Of a DNA stretch of 64,000 bases, positions 1 through 12,733 are shown piece after piece. The stretch is from Topomyia yanbarensis (Eukaryota > Arthropoda > Insecta > Diptera > Culicidae): positions 200,628,397 to 200,692,396 of the forward strand of contig NC_080671.1 in the NCBI RefSeq assembly GCF_030247195.1, written 5' to 3'. The notes beneath the pieces are model-generated. The model saw only the letters and a list, made by a program, of their open reading frames with translations, made no database searches and was not told where the DNA came from. Made by a program: the position numbers and the translations under genes. Each line of letters starts with the position of its first letter. The stretch's first letter is position 1.

Positions 1-1540
1 CTTCAGGTATTTTTGCTTCAGGTAGTTGATATTCGAGCTTGTAGAATCCCTTGAGCGTCTCATATACGAGTTCCGACGAAAATTGAGGATTCGATGAAAG
101 AAATCTCTTCTATGAGACGGTTGACCGAAGCCGTTGAAATGCCGAAAGCGATGAGCAGCGGTAAGCGAGTTTTACAAGAGGGAATGAGACACCTACTACA
201 CAATATTCGATTCAACAAAGCTGAGAGATAAGTCCAAATGTGTACTACTAATGTCATACAACTCAGCGTATTCGCCGGAAGGTTAAGTACGGAAGATCGT
301 TTGAGTAAGTGAATTTTATCATTTGTAATCATTAAATTACATATATACATATTCAAATACACTAAATATGCGTCGATTACTTCCTTCCGGGAAGGAATCG
401 AAAGTTTTACTGTAATGTTACAATCCAATTGATGCAAACATTACATTAAGGCGGGGCTGGTTGATGGAACGATGACCTCGGAACATGTCTGGGGCTGTAC
501 ACGAAATGGGTCATCGGAAAGTCAATTGAGCTAACACCCACCTAAATCGATGAACCAAGTTATTTGCGTGAATATATTTAAATACATGCAAACATCTTTT
601 TTCTTTCTGTGAATCACTACCACCTAGTGGGAGATAGGATAGTTAACACACACACACACACACACATACCAAGTACTACCGATAAATTGTATCTTCCATC
701 GAAATTGTAACTTCACCTAATTTGGATGGTTCGTTTGAGAAATTTTGTATATTATTTTTGTTTGTATACTGGATATATTTTTTACATTTATTGTGATATA
801 TGCTATATTCTCAGATGAAAATGGAAATGACGATTGATTAAAAGTGGGTGATTTACCGCAACACTAACAATTCCTAAGATGGTTCCGAAACAACTTTCAA
901 AGAAGGGAAGTATCAGTTTTCCATTGTATGTAGATGCGTAGGATCTGCATCAATGTATTATGCGGTATCAAAATAGCTTTTCAGAAAGCCAATACCATAG
1001 GCATATAATTGTTTGGATCTACCTCAATACAACCAGTCGAAGTTTTCTTCGGATATTCGAGATGAGCGATTCGTGGGATATCAAACTGGTTAAAAAAATC
1101 ATGAATGCGAAACTATTGGTGTTTTACAAATAGTTACTTCACTTGTGGATCTTTAATTATGTTTTCGTGTATATAGTAATCTTATAGACCCTCTTGACCC
1201 ACATGGTTTGTTAAGCTCATATGCGGTTCCAGTAGGCTGGTAAAGGAAAGAGGAAGGGGCAAACATTCCGGTAAAATGCATCTGATGCACGATCTGTAAA
1301 GTGGAATTCCAAATTTTGGACACGCGTTTCCTGATATGCGTGGAGAGTGGTGAAGAAATTGTTAAATAATACACAAAAATCATTGATCCCCAAGGAAGCC
1401 ACTGAAGACTACCCATATCTGTTGATTTAATAAGCCGCAGTGTACCAAATAAACTTCATAATGATTTATAAAAACAACTATTCATGAAAGAGTTGTATAC
1501 GCCTTTCTACTGCTACATTTTCTAGTTCAATAGAAGACGC
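1..1540. other. AT-rich region without a recognisable gene
   Basis: Both strands hold only short open frames with no recognisable domain and no consistent codon use. A (CA)n microsatellite lies at about 645-666. Nothing else was recognised. Confidence 0.6.
645..666. repeat. (CA)n microsatellite
   Basis: An uninterrupted CA dinucleotide run of about 11 units, seen directly. It is not embedded in the T-family repeat that carries the other CA/GT microsatellites of the window. Confidence 0.9.
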
Positions 1541-1690
1541 GGGCGGACATAACGTAGTTGGTAAATTATTCGTTTTATACGCAGCCAAACTTGGTTCGAC
1601 TCCCAAATTTCGTACATAGGATCAAAAGTTATTTTTACCCCGAAAAAAGGAGCGATTGACTCTAGGGTTGTTTTTTAATCGAAACATAAA
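1541..1690 (+). mobile_element. tRNA-derived SINE, Feilai-like, diverged full-length copy
   Basis: The copy starts GGGCGGACATAACGTAGTTGG, which gives a Pol III A box near 1551-1563, and has a B box (GGTTCGACTCC) at 1593-1603. The tRNA-related head is followed by a body containing CGTACATAGG and CCCCGAAAA and an A-rich end near AATCGAAACATAAA. The second copy at 2947 has the same body. I recognise this as the Aedes SINE Feilai; the family name rests on memory of the consensus, while the A-box/B-box arrangement is directly visible. Divergence from the second copy suggests an old insertion. Confidence 0.75.
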
Positions 1691-2946
1691 CATCTCATTT
1701 TTTCGTTGCATCCCGTTAGAACCCACGTAAAGTTACAAATTTTGCATAATGACTTCAAAAATCTTATCGACGTGGTTTAGTCATTTCTTTTAGCTCTTTT
1801 CATGCCACTTATCGGTGTCCAGCTACGCTAAGGCTGAATGCTCTAAGCTGCTGTGAATCGCGACAAATGTTGCCTGTCAAAAGATTTATTATTATTTGAT
1901 TCCGAAATTATATGTAAATGAAAGGCTGGAAAGCAAAATGCCTCCTCGAAACCGCGACCGCGTTTACCGCAACCATACACTGATGTGCCCACCGTGGAAG
2001 TTTTTCAAGCTTCTTTCATCCTTTATATGGGAAGGTAGGTAGGCCTCGCGTATAAATACAAAAATATTGGCATCAGGCTACCGACGAGACTGACGACGTT
2101 CTTTTCACTCCGGCAGGCTTTGTCGAGGGGAAATTTGTGGTCTGCGGATAGAAGTTAAACTATGCCGCTAAGCCGGAATGAGTCTATGGTTGATGATTTA
2201 ATTTCGACTTTTGCTTGCGTAGGTCACCATCGACGGCTTAGGAGACTTGCCGGCAACCGAGTAAAACAGAATGAAGTGTGAGTGGGCGGTTCCGTAGCGA
2301 AGACAAACTTTATGAAAATTAATTAGATTGAATGGCAACAATTTAATTAAATCCGTTAGCTATACTGTACATCGTGCAGGAAAGATTGAAAGTGCCAAAG
2401 GATTATGATTTTATTGGGCAATTTATTGAGTGCGACCACCAGATGATTAATTGTTGAGCCAAAGGTTGGGTAGGTGTTCTTGGGTGAGAAGTAATCTCTA
2501 TGAGACTAGGTCCCACTCAAGCTTTAATTAAACAGTAGTGAATTATTTGTCGATTATGAACATAGCATTTTAACATTACATACTCCATTATTAGCCCTCC
2601 ATCACAAATGACGTAACTTTTCACGTAACACCCCCGTTCCACCGTCCCCCATCGTAGCATATCGTCACAACATGTTTAACCTCTCAAAATACTTGTCATT
2701 GGCAATAACTCGGAAGCATCGGGTGAAATAAATGTTAGATTTGAGGGTCCAAGCTATGAAGAAGCCAAGAGTTATATGTTCATAGCAACCTCGCCCAAGC
2801 AATCAAAGTGTACGCAATCAAATTGCTTCACAAGAAAAGGTTCGTCAAAATTTACCGGTTGTCGTTTCCAAACTTTCAGGGAACAAAATAAAATATAGTA
2901 TTAAACTTTTCATGCTCGATTTATTATTTTATAGCCATATACAAAT
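1691..2946. other. intergenic, no gene seen
   Basis: No open frame of note on either strand and no terminal repeats recognised. Confidence 0.5.
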
Positions 2947-3066
2947 GCACCTGGGTTCAAGTCCCAACCCCGCACATAGGGTTAGAAATTTTTCATAAGA
3001 AATTTTTCTAACCCGAAGAGGCGAATGACCGTAAGGTTAAAACCTCTATAATCGAAATAATTAATT
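2947..3066 (+). mobile_element. Feilai-like SINE, 5'-truncated copy
   Basis: The copy begins just upstream of the B box (GGGTTCAAGTCCC, 2953-2965) and lacks the A box, so it is 5' truncated as expected for LINE-mobilised SINEs. The body (CCCCGCACATAGGGTTAGAAA, then CTAACCCGAAGAGGCGAATGA) ends in CTATAATCGAAATAATTAA. A near-perfect internal inverted repeat (GGGTTAGAAATTTTTC with its complement) lies just after the B box. It is better preserved than the copy at 1541. Confidence 0.75.
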
Positions 3067-4923
3067 AAATGCACGTATTTTCCTCTTATCACCACACTAC
3101 ACAAAAGGTTTTGTACAACTGTTGGGCAAATTTGTTTTTCTGTGGACATTCATTTTGGCCTCAGTGTCTGCTTCACGATTGCCCAGTATTTGTGAATTGG
3201 TCGCATTTCTATACGATCGGGGGATTAAGATCCGTTGGCAAAAAATTGTACTTGTACCATTGTAGAACATATTTCCAGTAATGGCACGAAGCTAACACCT
3301 GCCCATTGACTGTTCCGGTTGTGACGAATGGAGTGCTTCGCTTTCCACACGAGTAAATTGCCTGCCCAATTACGTATTTTTGATAAACTTAGATTTCTTG
3401 CTTTCTAACTTCCTCAGGGATGTTTTTTATTTTCCAAAAAGTCGAAAAAAATTTTTGTTACTTTATCTGAAAGTACAACTCCTTGAGAATATTTTCCCAA
3501 AGTTTTATTGAGATCTGATGAATAGATCGAAAGTTACAGCGCTTCTAGGCGTGCTTCGTCTACCAAGAGCAGTGGTAACTTGAAATTTTAAACTAGATTT
3601 TCTCAAAATGTCTTTTTTCCAAGAATGGTTTTTCCGTGATCACGATAGCCGAAAACCACTCAACCAATATTCTTCATTTTTTTCAATTGATCGTAATTAA
3701 TTTTTATCGTACCTTAACGATTCCTTTTTTGTTTTGTAGATGAGAATTTTGAATACAATTTTTATAGCTTAAAACAGCAATTTTTTTTGAAAAACGTTCT
3801 CGAATGCAGGAAAAATTATTATTTATTTAACTAGCGTCGTACGGGGCTTCTTTGCGCACTTTTTATCAATTTTTCAATTTTGACGAATCATAACTCCTTT
3901 AATAATCGATGGATTTGTATCATATCAGCATAGATTTATCGTCATCGTGTATGTATTATTTATGCCAAATATGAGCAGAATTGGTTCACACATAAAAAAG
4001 TTGGACATATAGCGCTCAAAAATATTTTTCGTGCACAAGCTGGGGCTACTTTGCACACTTCTTGAATTCGATATGAAATAAAAATTAACCAGTTTTATTT
4101 ACTTTCATTGGAATATCATTAATTTATACTGATATCAGAGGCTTTTTCAACAATAAAGCAACACGCATTTATCGCATTTTCTATAATACGGGATTCATTT
4201 TAATTTAACATTTACGTTACTTGTCAGAAAAACTTGAGTGGGTTGAGACTGCATATTGTTTTTCGTATAGAAAAAAGGAAAATGATAATAACAGTTTATT
4301 TCTAGTATGTCAGAATAGGTTTTTAAGAGCATTTAAAGATTTTTTGAATTATCAATTATAAAAATAGCCAGGTGGGATTGAAAATTTCACAAAATTAAAA
4401 AAAAGTGAGATAAGGGGCTATTTATGACGTATATTTGAGTGCTAAATTAATGGCGTAATTAGTACACAAGGCCACGTTCTCAAGTTATACACTTTTTATG
4501 TCAAGAATTCTGAAATAAAGGTTCGAAACCAGTTTTTCCACGGCCAAGATTACATTATTTTGCAACCACCAACTTTGGAGGTTCAATGTCTTCAAAGAAA
4601 TTATACAACATAATACAGAGCATCTCTTGGAAAAAAACAATTTTGGTAATTAATTCTCTTGGACATAATTACAGAGAATAAACTCAAAACATTATTTAAA
4701 GGCTTGGTATCTTGGGTAAAGTTGTTGATAATAATATTAAAAACAACTTTTTTAAAGACACAAAAATTTTCAAATGCTCATAAAAACCGATTTTGTGTGA
4801 TGAAAAACGCCATTTGTCATCACACAAAAACCTCCCAATGCTCATAACAAGCGATCCTGACGTACTAGAAACAAACGGAAAACACCATTTTTCATCTTTT
4901 TGCTTCTTCTTTCCGAAAAACAG
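3067..4923. other. AT-rich intergenic DNA
   Basis: Only short open frames occur (the longest about 120 codons, running into the palindromic element), without recognisable domains. Nothing else seen. Confidence 0.5.
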
Positions 4924-4925
4924 TA

Positions 4926-7900
4926 CAGTCGGGTCTCATACTACGCGGATTCCTACAACGCGGCTTCCTACTGCGCGGATTCATACTGCGCGGTACCCGC
5001 GTTGTAGGATATTCATAGCTTATGGGATTTCGACTAATTGGGGCTGTGGCCAATTATTTCGTCCGTGTCAACATGTAGCGCCATACTTCCTTTGGCAAAG
5101 TTGTTGTACTCACTTGGGCCTACAACTTAGAGTAATTGGGTGTCCAATTAGTTGAGAACTATGCCGCCAGGGGTGCTATGAAGAAAGAGTAAATAAATCG
5201 AAATTCTCGTCGTAAATTCGAGTATCATAAAATGGATACAATGTCAAAAATATCAAGACCCTGATTATTTTGAAAGGTGATGTCTTCGGGAAATTTATAA
5301 AAGAAGTCCAGAGCTTCTGGATGGTAGGAAGTATAACTCGCAATTACCCCACCAAGCGGCGCTAGTGCTAATGCAAATATTCAACACATGTTAAAATAAT
5401 TCTATATCTCAACTTCGTGATTAGATAGAGTAGTACTGTCTTCAGCAAAGTTGCTCGAGAGGTCAAGGACTAACGGTAACAGATTAGTTTGGAATACTCT
5501 AACTATGCGGCGCTAGTGAGCGTAGAAGCTTTCAACATATGGTAGATTATGATATATCTCAAAAGTCTAATAACTTGGAAAAATTGTGTTTTCGGCAAAG
5601 TTCTCGAGGAGGTCAGAGGCTACTAGATTATAGATAGATTAAATTGGAATGGACCTGCCAGGCGTATCTCTAGATCATGATCATTTGGAAGGGTGGTGTC
5701 TTTGGCAATATTCATAGGCAGGTCGAGCTCTGTCTTAAGGCGAACAAATTAGTTCTGAACTTGCCCACTAGGCGTTGCTAATAAGAATGCAACTTTCTCA
5801 ACATTATACATATATTTCTAAAGTCCGATAATTTAGGAAAACGCTGTTTTTGATAAAGTTCTCCAGGGGGACAAGTGCTGTTCGACAATGTAGAAAATAT
5901 TTTGGATTAACCCGCTAGGTGACACTAGTGAGCACGCATTTTTTCTTTCAATTTCTGCAACTCAACATTAAGGCAGTTTAGAAGGGTGGTATCTTCAACA
6001 AAGTTGTTTGAGAGGTCGAGAATTACCCAACGATTAGTTTAGAATACTCTCACTATGCGGCGCTAGTGAGCGCAGAAACTTTCAGGACCTGATAAATTAT
6101 GATACATCTCAAGAGTATAACTTAGAAAGATGGTGTTTCGGCAAAGTTCTTGAGGAAATCAAGGGCTGCTCGACAACTGACAAACTGAATCGGAATGGAC
6201 CCGCCAGGCGGCGCTAGTGTGCAAGCTTTTCAAATTTTATTTCTCGGGATCAGGAATATTTGAATGAGTGGTATCTTTGGCAAAATTCATCGACAGGTTG
6301 AGTTTTATCTTACTGTGATCAAATTAGTCCAGAACTCACTCATTGCTAGGAAGAATAAAACTTCAAGTACGTAGTAGCTTAAGTCAAAAGTTTGATTATT
6401 CATGAAAATGGTGTTATCAGATTAACGTGGATTTCAGTTACTAGGTGGCATTAGAGAGGAAAAAAAATCGTTAGCGAATTTTAGCACCTTAAAAATCATG
6501 ACAGTTTAGAAGTAGGCTTTCTTCGGTGAAATTCATCGGTAGTTCTAGAGCTGCCTGATGATGGCAGATTGGTTTTAATACTGTCATAATGCGCCAGAGA
6601 ATGGGTTGACGAATTTATCCTCTTATCCGTTTTGAGACTACTTCAGAAATTTAAATGAAATTAACAAGAATCAGAATAAGGGCTACTCGATTGTGAATAG
6701 ATTATTTACTATCTATTCACAATCGAGTAGCCCTTATTCTTCCTCAAATACTTTTCCGAAAACACCATCTTTCTAATTTATTAGACTTCTGAGATAATTC
6801 GTAATCTACAATATGCTGAAAGCTTCCAAGCTCACTAACACCGCATAGTGAGAGTATACCAAACTAATCGGTCACCATTGGGTAGTCCTTGACCTATCAA
6901 ACAATTTTGTTGAAGATACGCCCTTTCTAAACTGCCTTAATATTGAAATGATGAAATTGAAAAAATGCGTGCTTACTAGTGTCACCCAGAACACGTGCTT
7001 ACTCGCGTAACCTAGTAATTACCAGACTTTAAAAAAAGATCTACAATATTCTGAAAGTTTTATCCTCCTTAGCGCCTCCTAATGGGTGAGTTCTAAACTA
7101 ATCTGTTCACTGTAAGGCAGAACTCTACCTGCCGATGAATATTACCAAAGACATCACCGTTGCAAATTATTATGATCTCGAGATACAGAATATAATATAC
7201 ACTGGCTCACTATCGTAACCTTGCGAGTCCATTCCAATTTAATCTATCCATGATCGAGTAGTCCTTGAGCTCTTCAAGAACTTTGCCGAAAGCGCAATCA
7301 TTAGACATTTGAGATATATCACAATCTACCACATGCTGAAAGCATGAACACTCACTAGCGCTGCATAGTGAGAGTATTCTAAACTAATCTGTTACCGTTG
7401 GGTAATCCTCGACCTCTCGAGCAACTTTGTTGAAGACAACACCCTTCTAAACTGCCTTTATGTTGAGATGCAGAAATTGAAAGGAAAAATGCGTGCTCAC
7501 TAGTGTCACCTAGCGGGTAAAATTGAAATTTTTCTATGCACTGTCAAACAGCACTTGTCCCCCTGGACAACTATCAAAAACAGCGTTTTCCTAAATTATC
7601 GGACTTTAGAAATATATCTATAATGTTGAGAAAGTTTCATTCTTATTAGCGCCATCTAGTGGGCGAGTTCTGTTCGCCTTAGGACATAGCTCGACCTGCC
7701 TATGAATATTGCCAAAGACACCACCCTTCCAAATGATCATGATCTAGAGATACGCCTGGCAGGTCCATTCCAATTTAATCTATCTATAATCTAGTAGCCT
7801 TTGACCTCCTCGAGAACTTTGCCGAAAACACAATTTTTCCAAGTTATTAGATATCATAATCTACCATATGTTGAAAGCTTCTACGCTCACTAGCGCCGCA

Positions 7901-8461
7901 TAGTGAGAGTATTCCAAACTAATCTGTTACCGTTGGGTAGTCCTTGATCTCTCGAGCAACTTTGCTGAAGACAGTACTACTCTATCTAATCACGATGTTG
8001 AGATATAGAATTATTTTAACATGTGTTGAATATTTGCATTAGCACTAGCGCCGCCTGGTGGGGTAATTGTGACTTATACTTTCTACCATCCAGAAGCTCT
8101 GGACTTCTTTCATAAATTTCCCAAAGACACCACCTTTCAAAATAATCAGGGTCTTGATATATTTGACATTGAATCTATTTGATGATAGTCGAATTTACGA
8201 CGAGAGTTTCGATTTATTTACTCTTTACTCATAGAACCCCTTGCGGCATAGTTCTCAACTAATTGGACACCCTATTACTCTAAGTTATAGGCCCAAGTGA
8301 GTACAACAACTTTGCCAAAGAAAGTATGGCGCTACATGTTGACACGGACGAAATAATCGGCCACAGCCCCAATTAGTCGAAATCCCATAAGCTATGAGTA
8401 TCCTACAACACGTATTCCTTTTTCGCGCCCCCAGTTAATCGCGTAGTATGAGACCCGACTC
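4926..8461. mobile_element. 3.5-kb palindromic foldback element with pogo/Tigger-like ends
   Basis: The left end reads CAGTCGGGTCTCATACTACG and the right end is its reverse complement (one mismatch at the terminal base). Both ends are directly flanked by TA (4924-4925 and 8462-8463), as expected for a Tc1/mariner or pogo-type TA target duplication. The arms, about 1.75 kb each, are reverse complements along most of their length: the block around 5000-5210 (with AATTGGGGCTGTGGCCAATT-type sequence) reappears inverted at 8200-8410. The centre is a hairpin at about 6673-6740. Inside each arm a motif like GGCGCTAGTG recurs every roughly 140 bp (for example 5352, 5507, 6057 and 6205), so the arms are internally repetitive and drift out of register near the centre. 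No transposase is encoded, so it is non-autonomous. The superfamily assignment is inferred from the ends only. Confidence 0.75.
6673..6740. repeat. central hairpin of the palindromic element
   Basis: A near-perfect inverted repeat of about 30 bp per arm (AGAATAAGGGCTACTCGATT and its complement) with a loop of about 8 bp. It lies close to the midpoint of 4926-8461 and marks the symmetry axis. Confidence 0.85.
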
Positions 8462-8719
8462 TATGTGGTCTTGGTACACTTAAGATTTTCTGTTTTGTTC
8501 AGCAGTCTTATTTTACGAGCCTCCAATTACTTTTATCGACCCTTGAAGTGTTTTGTTTTGCAAATCTGTTAAACAAAAAAAAGTTTCGGTGAAAAAGCCA
8601 CAACTCCTGATAATTATATATTTTTATAAACTTACGCTGGTTTATTTCACTGAAAAATGTACTACCAAAATACTATAAGTTTAATGCAATAATTTCATGC
8701 TTTATGCCTTTACGTAAAT

Positions 8720-9005
8720 TTAAACTTTCTTGACGTTTTTCGCACAAAAAGGTATGTAACCCCTTAAGGATACAGTCCGAAATCTGCTTTCTGTGATTTC
8801 GTCAACAGCTGACTGTAGAACTTCCGCGGATATGATTTCCCCTACTGTATTCTGCCGTTTATTGTGATTCGATGCCTTTTGGACTTCGTAGGTGTGATGA
8901 CGTTTTTTTGTATCTTGCACAAAAGTATTGCAAATGAAGTTTTTCGCCACGTCTCTCACTGAACAATGGGGATTCCTCTTGAAAGCTTTGACTACCCGTT
9001 TTTAA
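8720..9005 (-). pseudogene. degenerate mariner-like (ITm type) transposase fragment
   Basis: Read on the minus strand from about 9005, the translation has the look of the N-terminal helix-turn-helix part of a mariner/ITm transposase: VVKAFKRNPHCSVRDVAKNF, then a stretch with HTYEVQKASN and KRQNTVG. Downstream the similarity continues only in another frame (PRKFYSQLLTK, then KADF), so at least one frameshift is present, and the catalytic domain is missing. This is resemblance by eye to mosquito ITm-type transposases. It lies 260 bp beyond the palindromic element at 4926-8461 but nothing shows that the two belong together. Confidence 0.5.
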
Positions 9006-11660
9006 TCATATACAAGAATCCAATATATCGACGGTCAAACGTTCGTTATATTGTTTGTGGCACTAAAAACTGGATTCTAACAGCACTGCGTACTTACTAT
9101 TCTTCTATTAAATTCTTCTCATAGACTGGTTAGTTCGACTGGTCTGTCTATGAAAGTACCATCTCTATCACTTTAAATACATGTGTTTTGACAGCTCGCA
9201 GTTTTCAGTAGCAGTTTGATCACTCGCACTTTGAAAGTGCGGAGTCCAGGTTGGTGGGAAGTGCGCAATACTGTTGCAAAACACGATTTACTGTGGTTTA
9301 GACCATTCCCAGTTTCGTGTTAATTATGCCGAAATTTCGAAAGAGAACTTAAAAATGGTGAGTAATATGTAGGAGACGGTGGGGAGTTGTTAACCATGTG
9401 GAGTTGTGAACACCGCTAAGCTATAAATGATAAAAATGTGGAAACTACTGTTAAATGTTTCTACTGTCATGACGTCACTTTCCCATTAGCAATTTTATCC
9501 GAAGAACAGGATTCTACCACAATTTTGATCGCCCCGCGCCGCAACCGCGAATTCAGGTGGTTTGGCGTGAATCAATTTTCACCAATCCATTGCGATTCAG
9601 ATCACTTTTCTAACTCATCTTTAGTTTAGAAATATCTTAAAATTTATCGTCTTTAGGCCTAATAAAAATAAATCACAACAATTTTTCATTTTTCCTACTT
9701 TTTGTGATGGTTCAGAACTCCCCATCAAACTAAAAATGCCGATTCCATGTATTTCAAGCAATCTGCCATATCTCAAATAAGATATTCTGGTTGCAGTTGA
9801 AAATCGAAATATTGAACTTGCGCCTTTCGCTTTTTTCCCTATTTGCAGAGTGGGCAACTAATGCGCTTCTTGTGTACATGTTAGAGAATCAATCATCTAC
9901 ATCAGTTGCGATTTAGTTGCACAAGCTGAAAATAGGAGAAAAACCGAAAGGCGTAAGTTCACTATTTCGATTTTAAACTGCAACCAATAATATTGACAAG
10001 AAAACACTACAGAATAACTGCAGTGTTTTCCAGGATGCTTTTCAATACTGGCTGTGTAAGGGTTTGAATAGAATAGAATAGAATTTTGTGTCCGTGTGAA
10101 AATAGTAACTATAGGATATTTGTGTATGGTTTCTATTATCGCTCTATTCAATTGAAACCGTTGGTTAGAATAGTGTCGGCCATCTTTGTTCAACTCTTTG
10201 GGTTAAATGGTATGACGGTAATTGGGGCGCTCGAGTCGAGCATTCATTGTGCTTAGAAACACGAGCATTTCACCGTTTTCATTGCATTTATGTTGTTATA
10301 TTCGTTGTTAACAACGAAGCAAAACTGTTGATGCCAATTTAGTCGCATTCCATTGATTGTAGGCCGAGTAATAAATGAAATAGTGTAGCACCATCCATAA
10401 TTTTGTGAAAATAGACACTTTACCCACAGACTAACAGACGTAAAACTCGAAAACAATTCTTCGTCCGCTTTAACGATCAATTTAAATATATTTTTAGTTG
10501 GAGCGGTGGTCGCATATGCGATAATTGCATAGCTGATACATGCGCAAGTATACGGGGGATACACCACTTGTGAAAAATTATCCTCGAGCCGGAGGGATTA
10601 CCTACTTGCGAATGAGTGGTTGGGACCGTGTATAAAAGATGGATCTAGTTTTCTTACGAATTTGCCGGATCGATATTTCGAATAAAAATTTTCTATAGTT
10701 TTATGACTGTTAGTCTGTGCTTTACCTTAGACCTTATGTTTTATAGCTGGTCCAAATTTTCTTCTTCACCGGAGCTGCCAGGTTCCCGAAACAATCAACA
10801 AAATATACAATGCCACCAAAACCCTCAGAATGTCTTTTAACGAATTTTTACACAATCGTGAAATTTAATAAGTCATAAGATTTGATTAAAAACCGATGTG
10901 AAAATTTCCCCCCAGTACTCCCAACTACGCTCATTTCCGAAAAAAATGAGCTCGGTCCCTAAAACTAGACATATTTTGGGATCGACTCCAAAAATCGCTT
11001 CAAATTGCGGTGGAACGCGTACTCGGGGTAGTTTTGCGATGCAAATTTCGGTTCTCAAGCTATATTTTTTTGAAAGTAGTGCTTGTAAACACTCATCCGC
11101 CCTTTCCAAAAACTGCTCTTGGATCGAAATGGTTTGACTGTCAGTGAAACATACTTAATCTTGCATACAGGTGAAACAATGGTCCATCACTATTTTGGAC
11201 TTTGGATAAGTGTTTGTGATTCGAATGTTAAAGAGTTATTTCTAAATCACGTGAACCGGATTAAATAATATGAAAAAACTACAAGGGGCAGACCTATGGG
11301 GTTGCACGAACTGTAGACGTAGGACTATACTACTAAATGTAAAATATTTATTCCTACGTATAGTTTAAGCACAACCAATCAACATCGAATGTTAGATATT
11401 AAGCCAAACCTTCTTGGTTATCAGGTCATTTCATTTGTAGTAAGTGATCGAATCCGATTAAACTTATTTGAGAAGATCAGAAGAAAGAATACAGAAAACC
11501 ATGACTGAACTAATATCTGGAATTAAATCTTTATAGCACAAGATCAACTTTCAAAAATTGTAAAAACTTTTCGATTATGTGTGGTAAAAACCCCGAACCG
11601 GTGAAGAAAAATCAAATTTTAGACAATATAATCACATTTCATGTATAGACCAAGCTTTTT
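9006..11660. other. intergenic, no gene recognised
   Basis: Apart from the inverted pair at 9777-9996 no structure is supported. A TATA-like GTGTATAAAAGATGG at about 10630 followed by AATAAA could be part of an old LTR or a promoter, but no ends can be defined. Short open frames on both strands have no recognisable domain. Confidence 0.5.
9777..9996. repeat. inverted repeat pair, about 90-bp arms
   Basis: The left arm (about 9777-9865, containing TGGTTGCAGTTGAAAATCG and TTGCGCCTTTCG) and the right arm (about 9903-9996, containing CGAAAGGCGTAAGTTC and CGATTTTAAACTGCAACCA) are diverged reverse complements separated by about 37 bp. This is probably an old MITE or foldback remnant; no target duplication is clear. 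Confidence 0.6.
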
Positions 11661-12052
11661 GCCTTTCTCATATAGCAAGGTTATGCAATCACTCTGAAAA
11701 ACGTCAACCTAATCCCGGCCCGGAGGGCCGAGTGTCATATCCCATTCGACTCAGTTCGTCGAGATCGGAAAAAGTCTGTATGTGTGTGTGCGTGTTTTTT
11801 TTTTTTTTTTTTTTACAATGGAGAAGACCTTTATGTCCTAGCCCAGTACACGTGCTAACGGTAGGGTCCAATCTACCACACGGGGTGCACTGGGGGCGTG
11901 TCGGACTCGAATGGTGACCAGCCATTAATACCGACTAAACTCCATTGGGCTCCGCCATCATTCCTCCCAGGAACTACCTCTCGGTATTACTTCTGGGGGG
12001 ATGGCTGTACTCAATGTACTCATTCACTCTCACTCGCGCGATCATACATCCT

Positions 12053-12490
12053 GTATGAGGCTTACTTGGGTGCTCTCTCAATCACACTTTGATTCACTCT
12101 CAAACACTCCCACATGAGGCTGACTTTTGTGCTCACCTTTTACGTTCCATGCGAGGCTGACTTGTGTGCTCACCTTACTCATTCCTTGCTAGGCTTACTT
12201 TTGTGCTCGCCCTACCCATCCATGTGAGGCTGACTTGGGTGCTCACCCTATCACCTGATTCACTCTCAATCGTGCCACTCTATTGTACCTTTGTCACTCC
12301 CTCTGGCATCCCATGTGGGACATTTTTCTTAGGCCCCACTTCTGACATACCATGCGAGGCTGACTTTTGTGCTCACCTTTTTCATTCCTTGCTAGGCTGA
12401 CTTTTGTGCTAGCCTCTACCAACCTGTGAGGCTGACTTTTATGCTCACCCTTAACATGCAGTGTGAGACTGACTTGGATGCTCACCCTTT
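12053..12490 (-). repeat. imperfect tandem repeats in the Waldo-like 3' UTR
   Basis: About nine copies of a core like GAGGCTGACTTTTGTGCTCA, starting near 12056, 12116, 12152, 12189, 12224, 12353, 12391, 12424 and 12462, so mostly 33-40 bp apart with one larger gap. They lie between the ORF2 stop and the poly(A) tail. Such 3' UTR repeats may serve reverse-transcriptase recognition, but that is speculation. Confidence 0.85.
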
Positions 12491-12733
12491 CACTCCTCTG
12501 CCACGCCATGAGGCATCGATAGCTTAGTTCCAACATACTACGCTACGACCCTCCCGTCTTGGCATGAGGCAGTCCACTTATACGCCTATACACTCACTCT
12601 TCTGTCTTGCTTCGGGGTGGCTGGGTTTACCCCTTACGCGGTTGCCATTCGCTGCGCCAACCTACCTCGGCATGAACAGACCATTCACTCTCTTATTTTG
12701 CGCTTGGCCTTTTTCGCTCCAACTAACCAATCA

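Noticed and set aside
10580..10760. TATA-like box followed by AATAAA, possible solo LTR or promoter
   Set aside because: No matching LTR copy, no defined TG/CA ends and no target duplication could be found by eye.
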